Shown here in pieces: positions 56,152 to 64,000 of a DNA stretch of 64,000 bases (position 1 is the stretch's first letter; every line of letters starts with the position of its first letter). The notes below the pieces were generated by a model that was given only the letters and a program-made list of their open reading frames with translations, ran no database searches and had not been told where the DNA came from. A program made the translations under genes and the position numbers. The stretch spans positions 53,176-117,175 of the forward strand of contig CANLUT010000006.1 in the NCBI GenBank assembly GCA_947494335.1, given 5' to 3'. The stretch is from Oligoflexales bacterium (GTDB lineage Bacteria > Bdellovibrionota_B > Oligoflexia > Oligoflexales > RGVZ01).

Positions 56152-57635
56152 CTCGTCCCTCCGTCAGCTGCCATAGGCAGCGTGCCCGCCTCCATAGGCG
56201 TAGATGCAGGCTGGCCAAAATCTTCCGGAAGTTCATGCGTTGTCTTAACCCAATCGAGATTTCGCCTGGTAATACGGGCCATCGTATCTTTGTAAACTGC
56301 GTTGATAACCGCTAAGCCGTTGATCACGTTTCCCAAAGGAAGTCGAATAGGAACAACGAAAGCAGCGCCAAATCCATAAACCCGACTGACGCAAATCATC
56401 CGCTGTAAGACTCGATTTACGGCAAAAAAACCGGCCACTCCTACAAAAAATTGCATCCTAGGCTCTGATAGCAAATCGAGACTAATCGCGCCTGTCCAAG
56501 TACCAACGGCTGCAGCGAATATCCAAATGTAACCCAAAATCATCAAAGGATTAGTTACAAGACCCTTACGATCCCGCATCAGAAAGTACCGATTAACGAG
56601 CCTGTCGGGCCAGCCAATGGACCGCCACGACTGTAATGCAATGCCGAGCGTCCAGCGGGTTTTCTGACGAATACTACGACGAAATGACTTCGGAAAAAAT
56701 TCACGTGTCGCGATCAACTCCCACTTGCCGCTGTCGCCATTTCTATACATCGAAGCTACGAAATCTTGTTGAATTCCTGCCAATCCAGCAACAACACCTA
56801 GCTCGTAGTCTTCCGTCAAACATTGACTATTAAATAGGTAACCGCCATTTTTAAGCTTCTGATTCATCACGAAAGATCGGGACATACACGTACCCACACC
56901 CGCTGATGGAATGGGCCCCCCTAGGAAACTACGAACAAGCATATCCTTCGTGTGGGACTCAGAGAACTCATCGATATACACGCCTGCCACAAGGGCCAAA
57001 TGACTGCGTTGCAGGGAGAAAACTGGAATTTGGATAAAGTCATTTCGTTCCAGGTGCCAATTAACTAATTTTAAAGACTTTGGATGGATGAGGTCCTCAC
57101 TATCGTGCATCAAAAATCCATCAAATTGAATCAGATTGCAACGCTCCCAATCTAGTATAGAATCGACGACCCAATTTAGAATTTGCCCCTTAGACGTCGG
57201 TCCATCTTGGAAATTGATGATACAATGAACTCGCGGGTAGCAAGACTCCAGTTTTTTAACGGCTGTAACCGTCTCTGAATCATTTGGATAACAGCCGATA
57301 AAAAAATGATAGGATGAATATTCAATTCGACCAAGATTTCCAACGATCATCCTCTCGATGATCGAACCCTCGTCCCACGCAGGTACAATCACGGCTAGCA
57401 TCTTTTCGGCACGATCATTCATTTGGTCCATATCGCGTTTACTCAAACGATTGGGACGGATCATCTTTAACCAAGCTACAGCATCAACGAAAAAATCATC
57501 CAGACCCGAAATAAGATATCCCGCCAAAAGCCCGATAAATGTCACCATCAGCAAAGTTGCTGCATGTTCATGAACTCTAGAAAAGAATTCCAGAGTCGAC
57601 GGCGAGCGAAAAAAATCTGTAGCGAATTGAGTCAT
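56148..57635 (-). CDS. NfrB-like processive family 2 glycosyltransferase
   Basis: The product is 495 residues from ATG 57635, with GGGGAGA seven bases upstream. It has a membrane segment (LLMVTFIGLLAGYLI), then a GT2 domain: VPAWDEGSIIERM, HDSED (Asp178/Asp181), TED (274-276) and the QxxRW motif as QKTRW (324-328), the signature of processive synthases. Further membrane spans follow. E. coli NfrB is longer (about 745 residues) and ends in a c-di-GMP-binding MshEN domain, which is missing here. It likely polymerises an exopolysaccharide across the inner membrane. Confidence 0.87.
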   Translation of the reverse strand: MTQFATDFFRSPSTLEFFSRVHEHAATLLMVTFIGLLAGYLISGLDDFFVDAVAWLKMIRPNRLSKRDMDQMNDRAEKMLAVIVPAWDEGSIIERMIVGNLGRIEYSSYHFFIGCYPNDSETVTAVKKLESCYPRVHCIINFQDGPTSKGQILNWVVDSILDWERCNLIQFDGFLMHDSEDLIHPKSLKLVNWHLERNDFIQIPVFSLQRSHLALVAGVYIDEFSESHTKDMLVRSFLGGPIPSAGVGTCMSRSFVMNQKLKNGGYLFNSQCLTEDYELGVVAGLAGIQQDFVASMYRNGDSGKWELIATREFFPKSFRRSIRQKTRWTLGIALQSWRSIGWPDRLVNRYFLMRDRKGLVTNPLMILGYIWIFAAAVGTWTGAISLDLLSEPRMQFFVGVAGFFAVNRVLQRMICVSRVYGFGAAFVVPIRLPLGNVINGLAVINAVYKDTMARITRRNLDWVKTTHELPEDFGQPASTPMEAGTLPMAADGGTR

Positions 57636-57636
57636 C

Positions 57637-58422
57637 TTAGATCTCCCCAGACAGAACAAGCAAAAACCTTGCCGCATCACGGGAGTGAATAGTTTCCATT
57701 ATGTCACGATCGAATCTCTCGCCAAACTGAGCACGTAACCCCATCGAAAGAGGCCAAACTTGGTAGTCCAAAGACAAACCAACGCCTAAAAACATCCAAC
57801 TCCGACATCCTTCTACACACTCATGATAAAAAGATGCATCAATCGGATGCATCCCTACTATCAGATCTCTGGATCCCATTGAGACAGCTGATACGCGGAA
57901 CCACCCGGACCCCGAGGGTATGTCGCCACCTTTGCTTTTGATAATCTGAGAAAGTTCGACGTACCAACTAGCAGTTAAATCGTCACTGACTGACTGGTGC
58001 GTGCTCCCGTTAAGACTCAAAAGGAAAGCTATCTCTTCACCACTCTGCGCTTTCCACAAACCGTTTCTCCGCTTCTCCGCAAAATGACGCCCCTCCAAAA
58101 ATAGAGATAATGGCGTTGTAGGATTCGAAAACCGAATCCCAGCACCAAGACGCGATATAAGGCGTTCATAGCCATAGAACTGATTGACCCGTTCACGTTG
58201 CCCAGCCATTAACACGTAAGGCCTAACAGCACTAACATGATCTCCAGCATATGCGTGAACTCTCGCTGATGAGATATCTTCGAAGCTCGAGTGCGATGAT
58301 GTTTCTGATCGTTCAAACAGCCAAGTCGACTGCTCACCATAAAAGTCAAGGTCAACAGCGCCCGCTGCGGATGTCCACCCCGAGAAAATAAACAGCAAAG
58401 TCGAAAAAATAAATCGAAACAT
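57637..58422 (-). CDS. Putative outer-membrane beta-barrel protein, first gene of polysaccharide operon
   Basis: The product is 261 residues from ATG 58422; a GTG at 58431 is an alternative. A signal peptide (FIFSTLLFIFSGWTSAAGA) precedes alternating hydrophobic/polar strands and aromatic girdles (FLGVGLSLDYQVWPLSMGLRAQFGERF), with a C-terminal hydrophobic strand. A weak likeness to the NfrA barrel region is possible, but no family is certain. It lies one base before the glycosyltransferase start, so it may be the export channel. Confidence 0.6.
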   Translation of the reverse strand: MFRFIFSTLLFIFSGWTSAAGAVDLDFYGEQSTWLFERSETSSHSSFEDISSARVHAYAGDHVSAVRPYVLMAGQRERVNQFYGYERLISRLGAGIRFSNPTTPLSLFLEGRHFAEKRRNGLWKAQSGEEIAFLLSLNGSTHQSVSDDLTASWYVELSQIIKSKGGDIPSGSGWFRVSAVSMGSRDLIVGMHPIDASFYHECVEGCRSWMFLGVGLSLDYQVWPLSMGLRAQFGERFDRDIMETIHSRDAARFLLVLSGEI

Positions 58423-58581
58423 AACCGCCACCCCCGTGACCTAAAGCCGCGGAGGTTTGTACGCTAATTATTCGTTTGTTCAACGAAGATGTGTAAATAA
58501 AACTAAGTTTTTTTGACCTAAGGTCGCGTCACTTAAACCGCTACGCGCGCAATAGGATGAAGTGCGCGATTTCGAGCATAT

Positions 58582-59720
58582 TCAGGGACCTGCATACTTG
58601 CGAATCCACCAATCAGCGCCACTTGAGCCACCTATTTTATTCGATCCATACCCGATCATGTAAACATTATTGGCGTCATTTGAACCGCCACTGATCACTA
58701 CCGCGGTAACCTGATCTGCACCACCGATACCGTCAATGACTAGATCCCAGCTCGAAGTATTCTCAACGAGCGAGGAGTTAAACTGCCGCAGCCATAAATC
58801 TTGTGTGCTAACTGTCTTATATCCACCTACATAAACCTTGCCATTACTATCGACAGCAATACTATTTGCCTCATGATTGCCGCTAATGCCTGTACTGAAG
58901 TCAGCTTGCTGTGTCAGGGTTGAACTGTATTTTCTGATCCACCAATCCTTATCCGTGGTCGTATTAGTCCCAGTAACATATACATTTCCGGAAGAATCCA
59001 ATCGAATCGCAGCAGCAAAGTCACCAGAACCTGCAGAATTTCCGGTAGCGGTTGATTCTATACTGCAATCTGACATCCTCAGACGTTTCACAACCATTTG
59101 CTTATCTGGACCTGTAACGGTCTTAAATCCAGCGATATAAACCTTGGATGACGAATTATTAACAGCTACTGCCAGAGCCCGATCAGATAGACTTGCACCA
59201 CCCTCATCAAGTTTTTGCTCGCAAGACAGAGTACCATTGGACTGGAATTTCTTAACCCAAATATCCTCACCTGTTGATCCGCCAGCCAAATCGCGACCAT
59301 AACCTACAACGTATACGTTACCGCTCGAATCTGCTGCAACACCCAACGCCTCATCGTCACCATTTCCAGAATCAACCAGCATGTCCCAATTTGATGTATC
59401 TTCGACTCCAGCAGAGTTGTATTTTTTGATCATCCAGTCCCAATCACTTCCGTTCCAGCGCGATCCCGCGACGATCACGTTACCAGAGGAATCTACGGCA
59501 ACCGACCTTGCAATTTCATCAGTTCCGCTGTCACCAACATCCTTATTCCAGTTGATCGTGTCCTCAAAGCCGCGTTTAGAGTACTTTTTAATAAGCCAGT
59601 TTTTATCGCTTCCCGTGTGATAGCCAACTGCATAAAGGTTACCGTCACTGTCTACCGCGCCTGCCAATGGCTTATCATCGCCGCTACTTTGGTCGTAAGC
59701 AAAGTCCTTGTTCCAAGCAT
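58582..59720 (-). repeat. Seven beta-propeller blade repeats at the C-terminus
   Basis: Seven blades share a DSxGNVYVxGY-like strand and a W(I/L/M)xK(Y/F) end: they include NLYAVGY, NVIVAGS, NVYVVGY, KVYIAGF, NVYVTGT, KVYVGGY and NVYMIGY. Seven is the usual number for a closed propeller, so the domain looks complete. Confidence 0.75.
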
Positions 59721-62700
59721 TTGAGGTCTCGCTCACAGACCATGTAAATGTGTTAGTTCCATAACTTGTCTGTGCCTGACCCGCACCATCTGTTGCCTTA
59801 GCTGACACCGTGTAAGTAATACCTCGCAGGAATTCTGAGTCTTCGAAGTCACGTGACCAACTGGTTGTACCCGTTACAGAAACCCAGTTTGGACAAGTCG
59901 CTGTGAAGTCATGTGCTGCGGAATCGTAACAGTTTCCGGTACCCTCTTTTATAGATATGCTCACCGACGATACACCAGTTGAAGAGTCCGCAGCGGTTCC
60001 GGAAATGGTAGCGGTAGTACCAGCAACTGTTGCCTGTGTTATAGTCCCTGTTGTTGAGACTGTTGAGGTTGGAAGCACGGTGTCCCGGGTAAATGCAACC
60101 GATGCACTATAAGCAGGAGTGTTCCCTGCAGTGTCAGTCGCCTTCACGCAAACTTTCCAAGACCCATCGGCAGTGAAGCCAGCATTGTTCGTCTTTGGAA
60201 TCGAGCTAGCATAAACTAGAGATGCGTCACAAGTGGTCGCGGAGGTAGCGACAGCATACGAAATCGCGTCTTGCCCAGAAGCCGTAACTGAGGCCACTGT
60301 GTCGGATGCCGCCGTCGAGTCCGCAGCCGTTAGGTATCCATCACCAACAACCGCAGCCAACGCAACTGCAGAGATCGACGGAGCACCATAGTCTGTCGTG
60401 AAATTTGCCGATGTGCCGTAAGCTTTATTTCCCGCGGCGTCGGAGATCTCAGCGCATAAACGGTAAGTGTTACCACCCACCAAGGATCCATCGTCTGTAT
60501 TGGGCATCGATCCAAATGTAATGCTTGCACCACAAGTGGTAGCCGAGGACGTTACCGCATAGGAATTTGATGAATTTCCAGAGGCGGTCAAGGTTCCCCC
60601 TAGGGATGTGGAGGCTGCATGCTCTACCGCACTGAGATAACCGTCAGCCACCGCAGAACCCAACGCCAGTGAAGTAAATGTCGGACCTGACGTATCAACA
60701 TCGACGTTACCGGAGGATCCATAGGTGATATTGCCGGCGCCATCTGTTAGTTTCACGCAAACTTTATAAGAACCATCAGTCGAAATGTCAGTCGTGTTAG
60801 CTGTCAAAGTCGCCGCGTAGGTTAGCGAACCATCACAACTAGTGCCAGATGTCACCGCTTTGTAGTTGGCTGCCGCAAAACCCGATGCCGTGAGCAGACC
60901 AAGAATGGATGTCGAGGTCGCCCTGTCAGCGCTATTGAGATAACCATCTGAAGCTGGACCCGCAAGCGCCAGAGATGTAAACGATGGGACTGCCGTATCG
61001 AGTACAAACGAACTGGACGCTCCATATGCGGGCGTATTGCCAACGCTATCTGTTCCGCGTGCACAGACCTTATAATTGCCGTCAGCACCAAAATCCGTGC
61101 TATTTGCCTGAGGAATGCTAGCCGACCAGCTTGAGACCGCAGAGCAAGTGGTCGCGGAAGCTACCAGGGCGTAGTCGATAGAATCCTGTCCGCTAAATGA
61201 CGCGGCACCTGTCAAATTGTTATTTAATAACTTGTCTGCAGAGTTGATAAATCCATCGGCTGCATCACCCGACAATGCCAGTGACGTAAAAGTTGGGGCC
61301 ACTGTATCCACTGCAAACGTCGCAGACGCTCCGTAAACGGCGTTGCCTGCATTATCAGACAGTTTGACACAAACCTTATAATTACCATTCAAACCGGCAA
61401 AATCGGAACCCACCGGCGCTGTGGATGCAAATCCAGACTGGGTTGAACACGAAGCCGAGCTTAACAGTTTCAAGTATTCGGTGAGGTCGTATCCACTTCC
61501 TGTCAATGTGTCAACCACAGCCGCCGTACTGGAAGTCTCAGAACCATTGATGGAGGAATTACCCGCCGCATTAGCCAAAGCGATACTTATAAACGTCGGC
61601 AGAACATTGTCGAATGCGAGGTTGCTCGTACTGCCATAGGTGGCGTTACCTGCAGCATCTGTGAGTTGGACACAGACTTTATAGTTTCCAACTGACGTAA
61701 ATCCGGAGTCGTTTGCCTTAGGAATCGCAGCTACCCAACTTAGCGGTAGAGCGCATGTTGCAGAGCTTGAGACGAGAGCGTACTGCAAAGATGTGTAGCC
61801 TGAAGCAGTGAGCGTACCTGCGATATCAGTCGATGCTGTATGCTCAGCTTGATTGATGTATCCATCAGCTGCCGTATTGGCCAGAGCAATGGACGTGAAG
61901 CTTGGACTAGAGGCGTCGTAGACGAATGTACCGGAAGAGCCGTAAGCCTTAGGGTTACCAGCAACATCCGACAATTCCACGCATACTTTGTAGGAACCCC
62001 CGTCTAAGGAAATCCCGGAATCATCTGCTGCAGGTACAGACGCTCCATAAGTTACAGCAGCATTACACGTCGTTGCACCCGTAACAAGTGCATACTTAGC
62101 AGTGTCGTAGTTTGTAGCGACGAGGTTGGTGACGAGTGCCGCTGTGGTTGCATGCTCGACTGGATTTAGATAGCCATCCGATACGACTGAAGTTCGGTCA
62201 ATTGACGTAAAGCTAATCGTGACGTTCGATGATGTGATCGTCGATGATGAGCAGTATCCGTATTGGTTAACAGCATCACCGACGCGGACGCATACCTTAT
62301 AGGCACCACTATTATCAAAAGCGCTGGCATTTGAGCCAGGAACCGCTGCGGCGAATGTCTGTGTAGCGTCGCAAGCAGCAACTGATGAGATGACCGAGTA
62401 TTTAGTTGACGACGCTGTCGAACTAGAGCCTGTAACGCCGCTAATCAGCGCTGTGGAGTTAAGATGCTCGACGCCGTTGATGTAACCGTCAGCTGCGTCA
62501 CCAGCCAGAGTTGCGCCTGAGCAGCTTGGAGCCGTGATCAGAGCTGTGAATGCCGACGTTGCACCATACGTTGGAGTGTTACCTGCATTGTCTGATAGTT
62601 TGACACAAGTTTTGTAGGTTCCGCCGTTAGTGGTGATCGATGCAGCATTATTCTGCGGCATCGATCCATAGGTCAAACTGTTATCGCAAGTGGTCGAAGC

Positions 62701-64000
62701 TGCAACCAGAGAGTAAGCTGCTGTGTCGTAGCCAGCGGCGGTTAAGGCTCCTGCTAAAGCTGTGGTACCAGATTTCTCGGAGATACTCAGATAGGTGTCT
62801 GCGACCTCCGAGCCGAGAGCCAAGGATGTGAAGCTTGGAGCTGCGGTATCTGCCGTGATAGCCGAGGAAGCACCGTAAGCCGCGTTACCAGCGTTATCAG
62901 AAAGCTTAACACAAACTTTGTAGGTACCGTTTAGGCCAGAGAAGTCACCTCCTGCGGGAGTCGATGAAGAGTAACCCGTCTGAGCGGAGCATGTTGCAGA
63001 ACTAAGTACTAGTTTATACTGAGTCGTATCTTGACCCGTAGCAGAGAGGCTGTTGACGACTGCCGTGCTCCCACTCGCCTCGCCTGCGTTGATGAATGCA
63101 TCCGATGCCGCGTTAGCTAGATCAATCGACGTAAAGACAGGGACGACGTTATCAAATGCTATGTTAGAGGATGATCCGTAGGTTGCATTACCGGCAGCAT
63201 CTGTGAGCTGGACACAAACCTTGTAGTTTTGATTGGTCGCAAAGAGCGCATCATTAGCCTTTGGAATAGCAGAGACCCAGGTTAACGGCAATCCGCAGGT
63301 GGCACTACTTGCCACCAGCGCGTAACGAACCGTCGTATATCCAGAAGCAGAAACTAGACCAGCGACGTCGTTAGGCGCAGCGTTTTCCGATTGATTGACA
63401 TATCCGTCAGCAGCCTCGTTTGTCAGCGGCATGGATGCAAAAGACGGCGCTGTTGCATCATACATAAATGTTGCCGATGATCCGTAGGCCTTAGGGTTAC
63501 CAGCTGTATCAGACAGTTCAACACAAACTTTGTAAGTTGTACCGTCTGATGCTATGGCCACATCGTCCGCAGAAGGAACAGAAGCGCTGTAAGATACTGA
63601 CGATCCGCATGTTGTTGAGCTTGCGACGATTGCGTATTTTGCGGTGTCGTAGTTTGTACCGACGAGGTTAGTGACGAGCGCCGATGCAGCCGCACGCTCC
63701 ACTGGATTTAGATAGCCATCAGATACAACCGAAGTCCGGTCAATGGAGGTAAAGGTAATCGTGACGTTAGATGATGTAATGGTCGATGATGAGCAGTAAC
63801 CGTATTGATTGACGGCATCAGCCACGCGAGCACAGACTTTGTAAGTGCCACTCAAGTTAAAGGCCGAGTGATCAGATCCTGGGACACTGGAGACGAAGGT
63901 TTGCGAGTTGTCGCAAGTCGCAGTCGATGCGATGACAGAGTAGTTTCTTGTCGAAACTGTGCTGCTAGCTCCAGTTAATCCGCTGATCACCGCTGTCGTG
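58582..64000 (-). CDS. Giant modular surface protein, N-terminus beyond window
   Basis: The frame stays open to the right edge, so over 1,800 residues are only the C-terminal part. A GTG at 63990 is an internal Val, since the residues before it match another module (TTAVISGLTG against STALISGVTG). From about 60.1 to 64 kb there are at least 13 modules of roughly 100 residues, each with conserved Cys pairs (SSATC and YKVCVKLSDNAGN). An Ig-like piece follows, then about 350 residues with seven blade repeats of the SBBP type (DSSGNVYVVGY, WIRKY). The product is probably surface-exposed or secreted, with an adhesive or recognition role. Confidence 0.9.
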   Translation of the reverse strand, partial: TTAVISGLTGASSTVSTRNYSVIASTATCDNSQTFVSSVPGSDHSAFNLSGTYKVCARVADAVNQYGYCSSSTITSSNVTITFTSIDRTSVVSDGYLNPVERAAASALVTNLVGTNYDTAKYAIVASSTTCGSSVSYSASVPSADDVAIASDGTTYKVCVELSDTAGNPKAYGSSATFMYDATAPSFASMPLTNEAADGYVNQSENAAPNDVAGLVSASGYTTVRYALVASSATCGLPLTWVSAIPKANDALFATNQNYKVCVQLTDAAGNATYGSSSNIAFDNVVPVFTSIDLANAASDAFINAGEASGSTAVVNSLSATGQDTTQYKLVLSSATCSAQTGYSSSTPAGGDFSGLNGTYKVCVKLSDNAGNAAYGASSAITADTAAPSFTSLALGSEVADTYLSISEKSGTTALAGALTAAGYDTAAYSLVAASTTCDNSLTYGSMPQNNAASITTNGGTYKTCVKLSDNAGNTPTYGATSAFTALITAPSCSGATLAGDAADGYINGVEHLNSTALISGVTGSSSTASSTKYSVISSVAACDATQTFAAAVPGSNASAFDNSGAYKVCVRVGDAVNQYGYCSSSTITSSNVTISFTSIDRTSVVSDGYLNPVEHATTAALVTNLVATNYDTAKYALVTGATTCNAAVTYGASVPAADDSGISLDGGSYKVCVELSDVAGNPKAYGSSGTFVYDASSPSFTSIALANTAADGYINQAEHTASTDIAGTLTASGYTSLQYALVSSSATCALPLSWVAAIPKANDSGFTSVGNYKVCVQLTDAAGNATYGSTSNLAFDNVLPTFISIALANAAGNSSINGSETSSTAAVVDTLTGSGYDLTEYLKLLSSASCSTQSGFASTAPVGSDFAGLNGNYKVCVKLSDNAGNAVYGASATFAVDTVAPTFTSLALSGDAADGFINSADKLLNNNLTGAASFSGQDSIDYALVASATTCSAVSSWSASIPQANSTDFGADGNYKVCARGTDSVGNTPAYGASSSFVLDTAVPSFTSLALAGPASDGYLNSADRATSTSILGLLTASGFAAANYKAVTSGTSCDGSLTYAATLTANTTDISTDGSYKVCVKLTDGAGNITYGSSGNVDVDTSGPTFTSLALGSAVADGYLSAVEHAASTSLGGTLTASGNSSNSYAVTSSATTCGASITFGSMPNTDDGSLVGGNTYRLCAEISDAAGNKAYGTSANFTTDYGAPSISAVALAAVVGDGYLTAADSTAASDTVASVTASGQDAISYAVATSATTCDASLVYASSIPKTNNAGFTADGSWKVCVKATDTAGNTPAYSASVAFTRDTVLPTSTVSTTGTITQATVAGTTATISGTAADSSTGVSSVSISIKEGTGNCYDSAAHDFTATCPNWVSVTGTTSWSRDFEDSEFLRGITYTVSAKATDGAGQAQTSYGTNTFTWSVSETSNAWNKDFAYDQSSGDDKPLAGAVDSDGNLYAVGYHTGSDKNWLIKKYSKRGFEDTINWNKDVGDSGTDEIARSVAVDSSGNVIVAGSRWNGSDWDWMIKKYNSAGVEDTSNWDMLVDSGNGDDEALGVAADSSGNVYVVGYGRDLAGGSTGEDIWVKKFQSNGTLSCEQKLDEGGASLSDRALAVAVNNSSSKVYIAGFKTVTGPDKQMVVKRLRMSDCSIESTATGNSAGSGDFAAAIRLDSSGNVYVTGTNTTTDKDWWIRKYSSTLTQQADFSTGISGNHEANSIAVDSNGKVYVGGYKTVSTQDLWLRQFNSSLVENTSSWDLVIDGIGGADQVTAVVISGGSNDANNVYMIGYGSNKIGGSSGADWWIRKYAGP
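60100..64000 (-). repeat. Tandem ~100-residue modules with a 1,542-bp higher-order repeat
   Basis: Modules of about 300 bases repeat throughout. On top of this, a block repeats with a period of exactly 1,542 bases (514 residues, five modules): for example 62168/63710, 62228/63770, 61639/63181 and 61341/62883 align at that spacing. The fifth module is diverged between the two copies, while the other four are closely alike even in DNA. Confidence 0.85.

Noticed and set aside
58500..58560. Inverted GACC/GGTC and GCGCGC repeats after the giant gene
   Set aside because: No T-run follows on the minus strand, so not a convincing terminator.
63988..63990. Possible start codon (GTG) for the giant modular gene
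   Set aside because: The frame is open to the window edge, and the residues before it match the corresponding position in another module, so this is an internal Val.

Overview
The window is chromosomal DNA from a Gram-negative bacterium. Supporting evidence is the lipoprotein signal peptides, a parvulin chaperone, TatA, a rod-shape operon and an outer-membrane-type protein next to an exopolysaccharide synthase. Base composition looks moderate and even, genes are tightly packed, and many are predicted lipoproteins or secreted proteins. The mix (mre/mrd operon, a SUF operon with SufU and Nfu, a giant modular surface protein, several orphan secreted proteins) suggests a member of the Bdellovibrionota/Oligoflexia or a related delta-proteobacterium-like group. 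That placement is inference; no rRNA or other marker is present. I see no tRNA, rRNA, CRISPR array, insertion sequence or prophage.

Layout: 1-3.4 kb holds a partial NAD kinase, an exported esterase and a PpiD-like foldase, all on the minus strand. 3.6-11.4 kb is a plus-strand cell-shape operon (mreB, mreC, mreD, PBP2, rodA and a sulfatase/LtaS-type membrane enzyme). 11.4-20 kb is mixed: MFS exporter and di-haem peroxidase, tatA, speD, a lipase, an RRM protein, two small secreted proteins and a trypsin-like lipoprotein. 19.5-26.4 kb is a minus-strand iron-sulfur operon: Rrf2 regulator, sufB, sufC, sufD, sufS, sufU, an Nfu-type carrier and possibly a GNAT enzyme.

26.8-41.5 kb holds an orphan Cys-rich lipoprotein, a membrane protein with a YwqK/MORN-like tail, a polyamine ABC transporter (potABC with a divergent binding lipoprotein), a Tat-exported mannonate-dehydratase-like lipoprotein, a D-Ala-D-Ala ligase, a receiver/GGDEF-like/EAL protein, phosphotransacetylase, an M14 carboxypeptidase lipoprotein and a DUF4360 protein. 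41.6-51.2 kb carries HemW and YkgJ genes, a TGT fused to an MnmC-like methyltransferase, a large S41 protease and a class V aminotransferase.

51.3-58.4 kb is a compact five-gene minus-strand operon. It encodes an NfrB-like processive glycosyltransferase, a DUF2334 deacetylase-like protein, a GH113-like glycosidase, an orphan secreted protein and a putative outer-membrane protein. I read it as an exopolysaccharide synthesis, trimming and export system, and it is the best candidate here for an undescribed system. 58.6-64 kb is the 3' part of one giant gene encoding at least 13 disulfide-type modules followed by a seven-repeat beta-propeller.

The observations most worth following are the TGT-MnmC fusion, the exopolysaccharide operon, the Tat-lipoprotein version of mannonate dehydratase, the second cysteine cluster and candidate operator of the suf regulator, and a hairpin that buries the aminotransferase ribosome-binding site.
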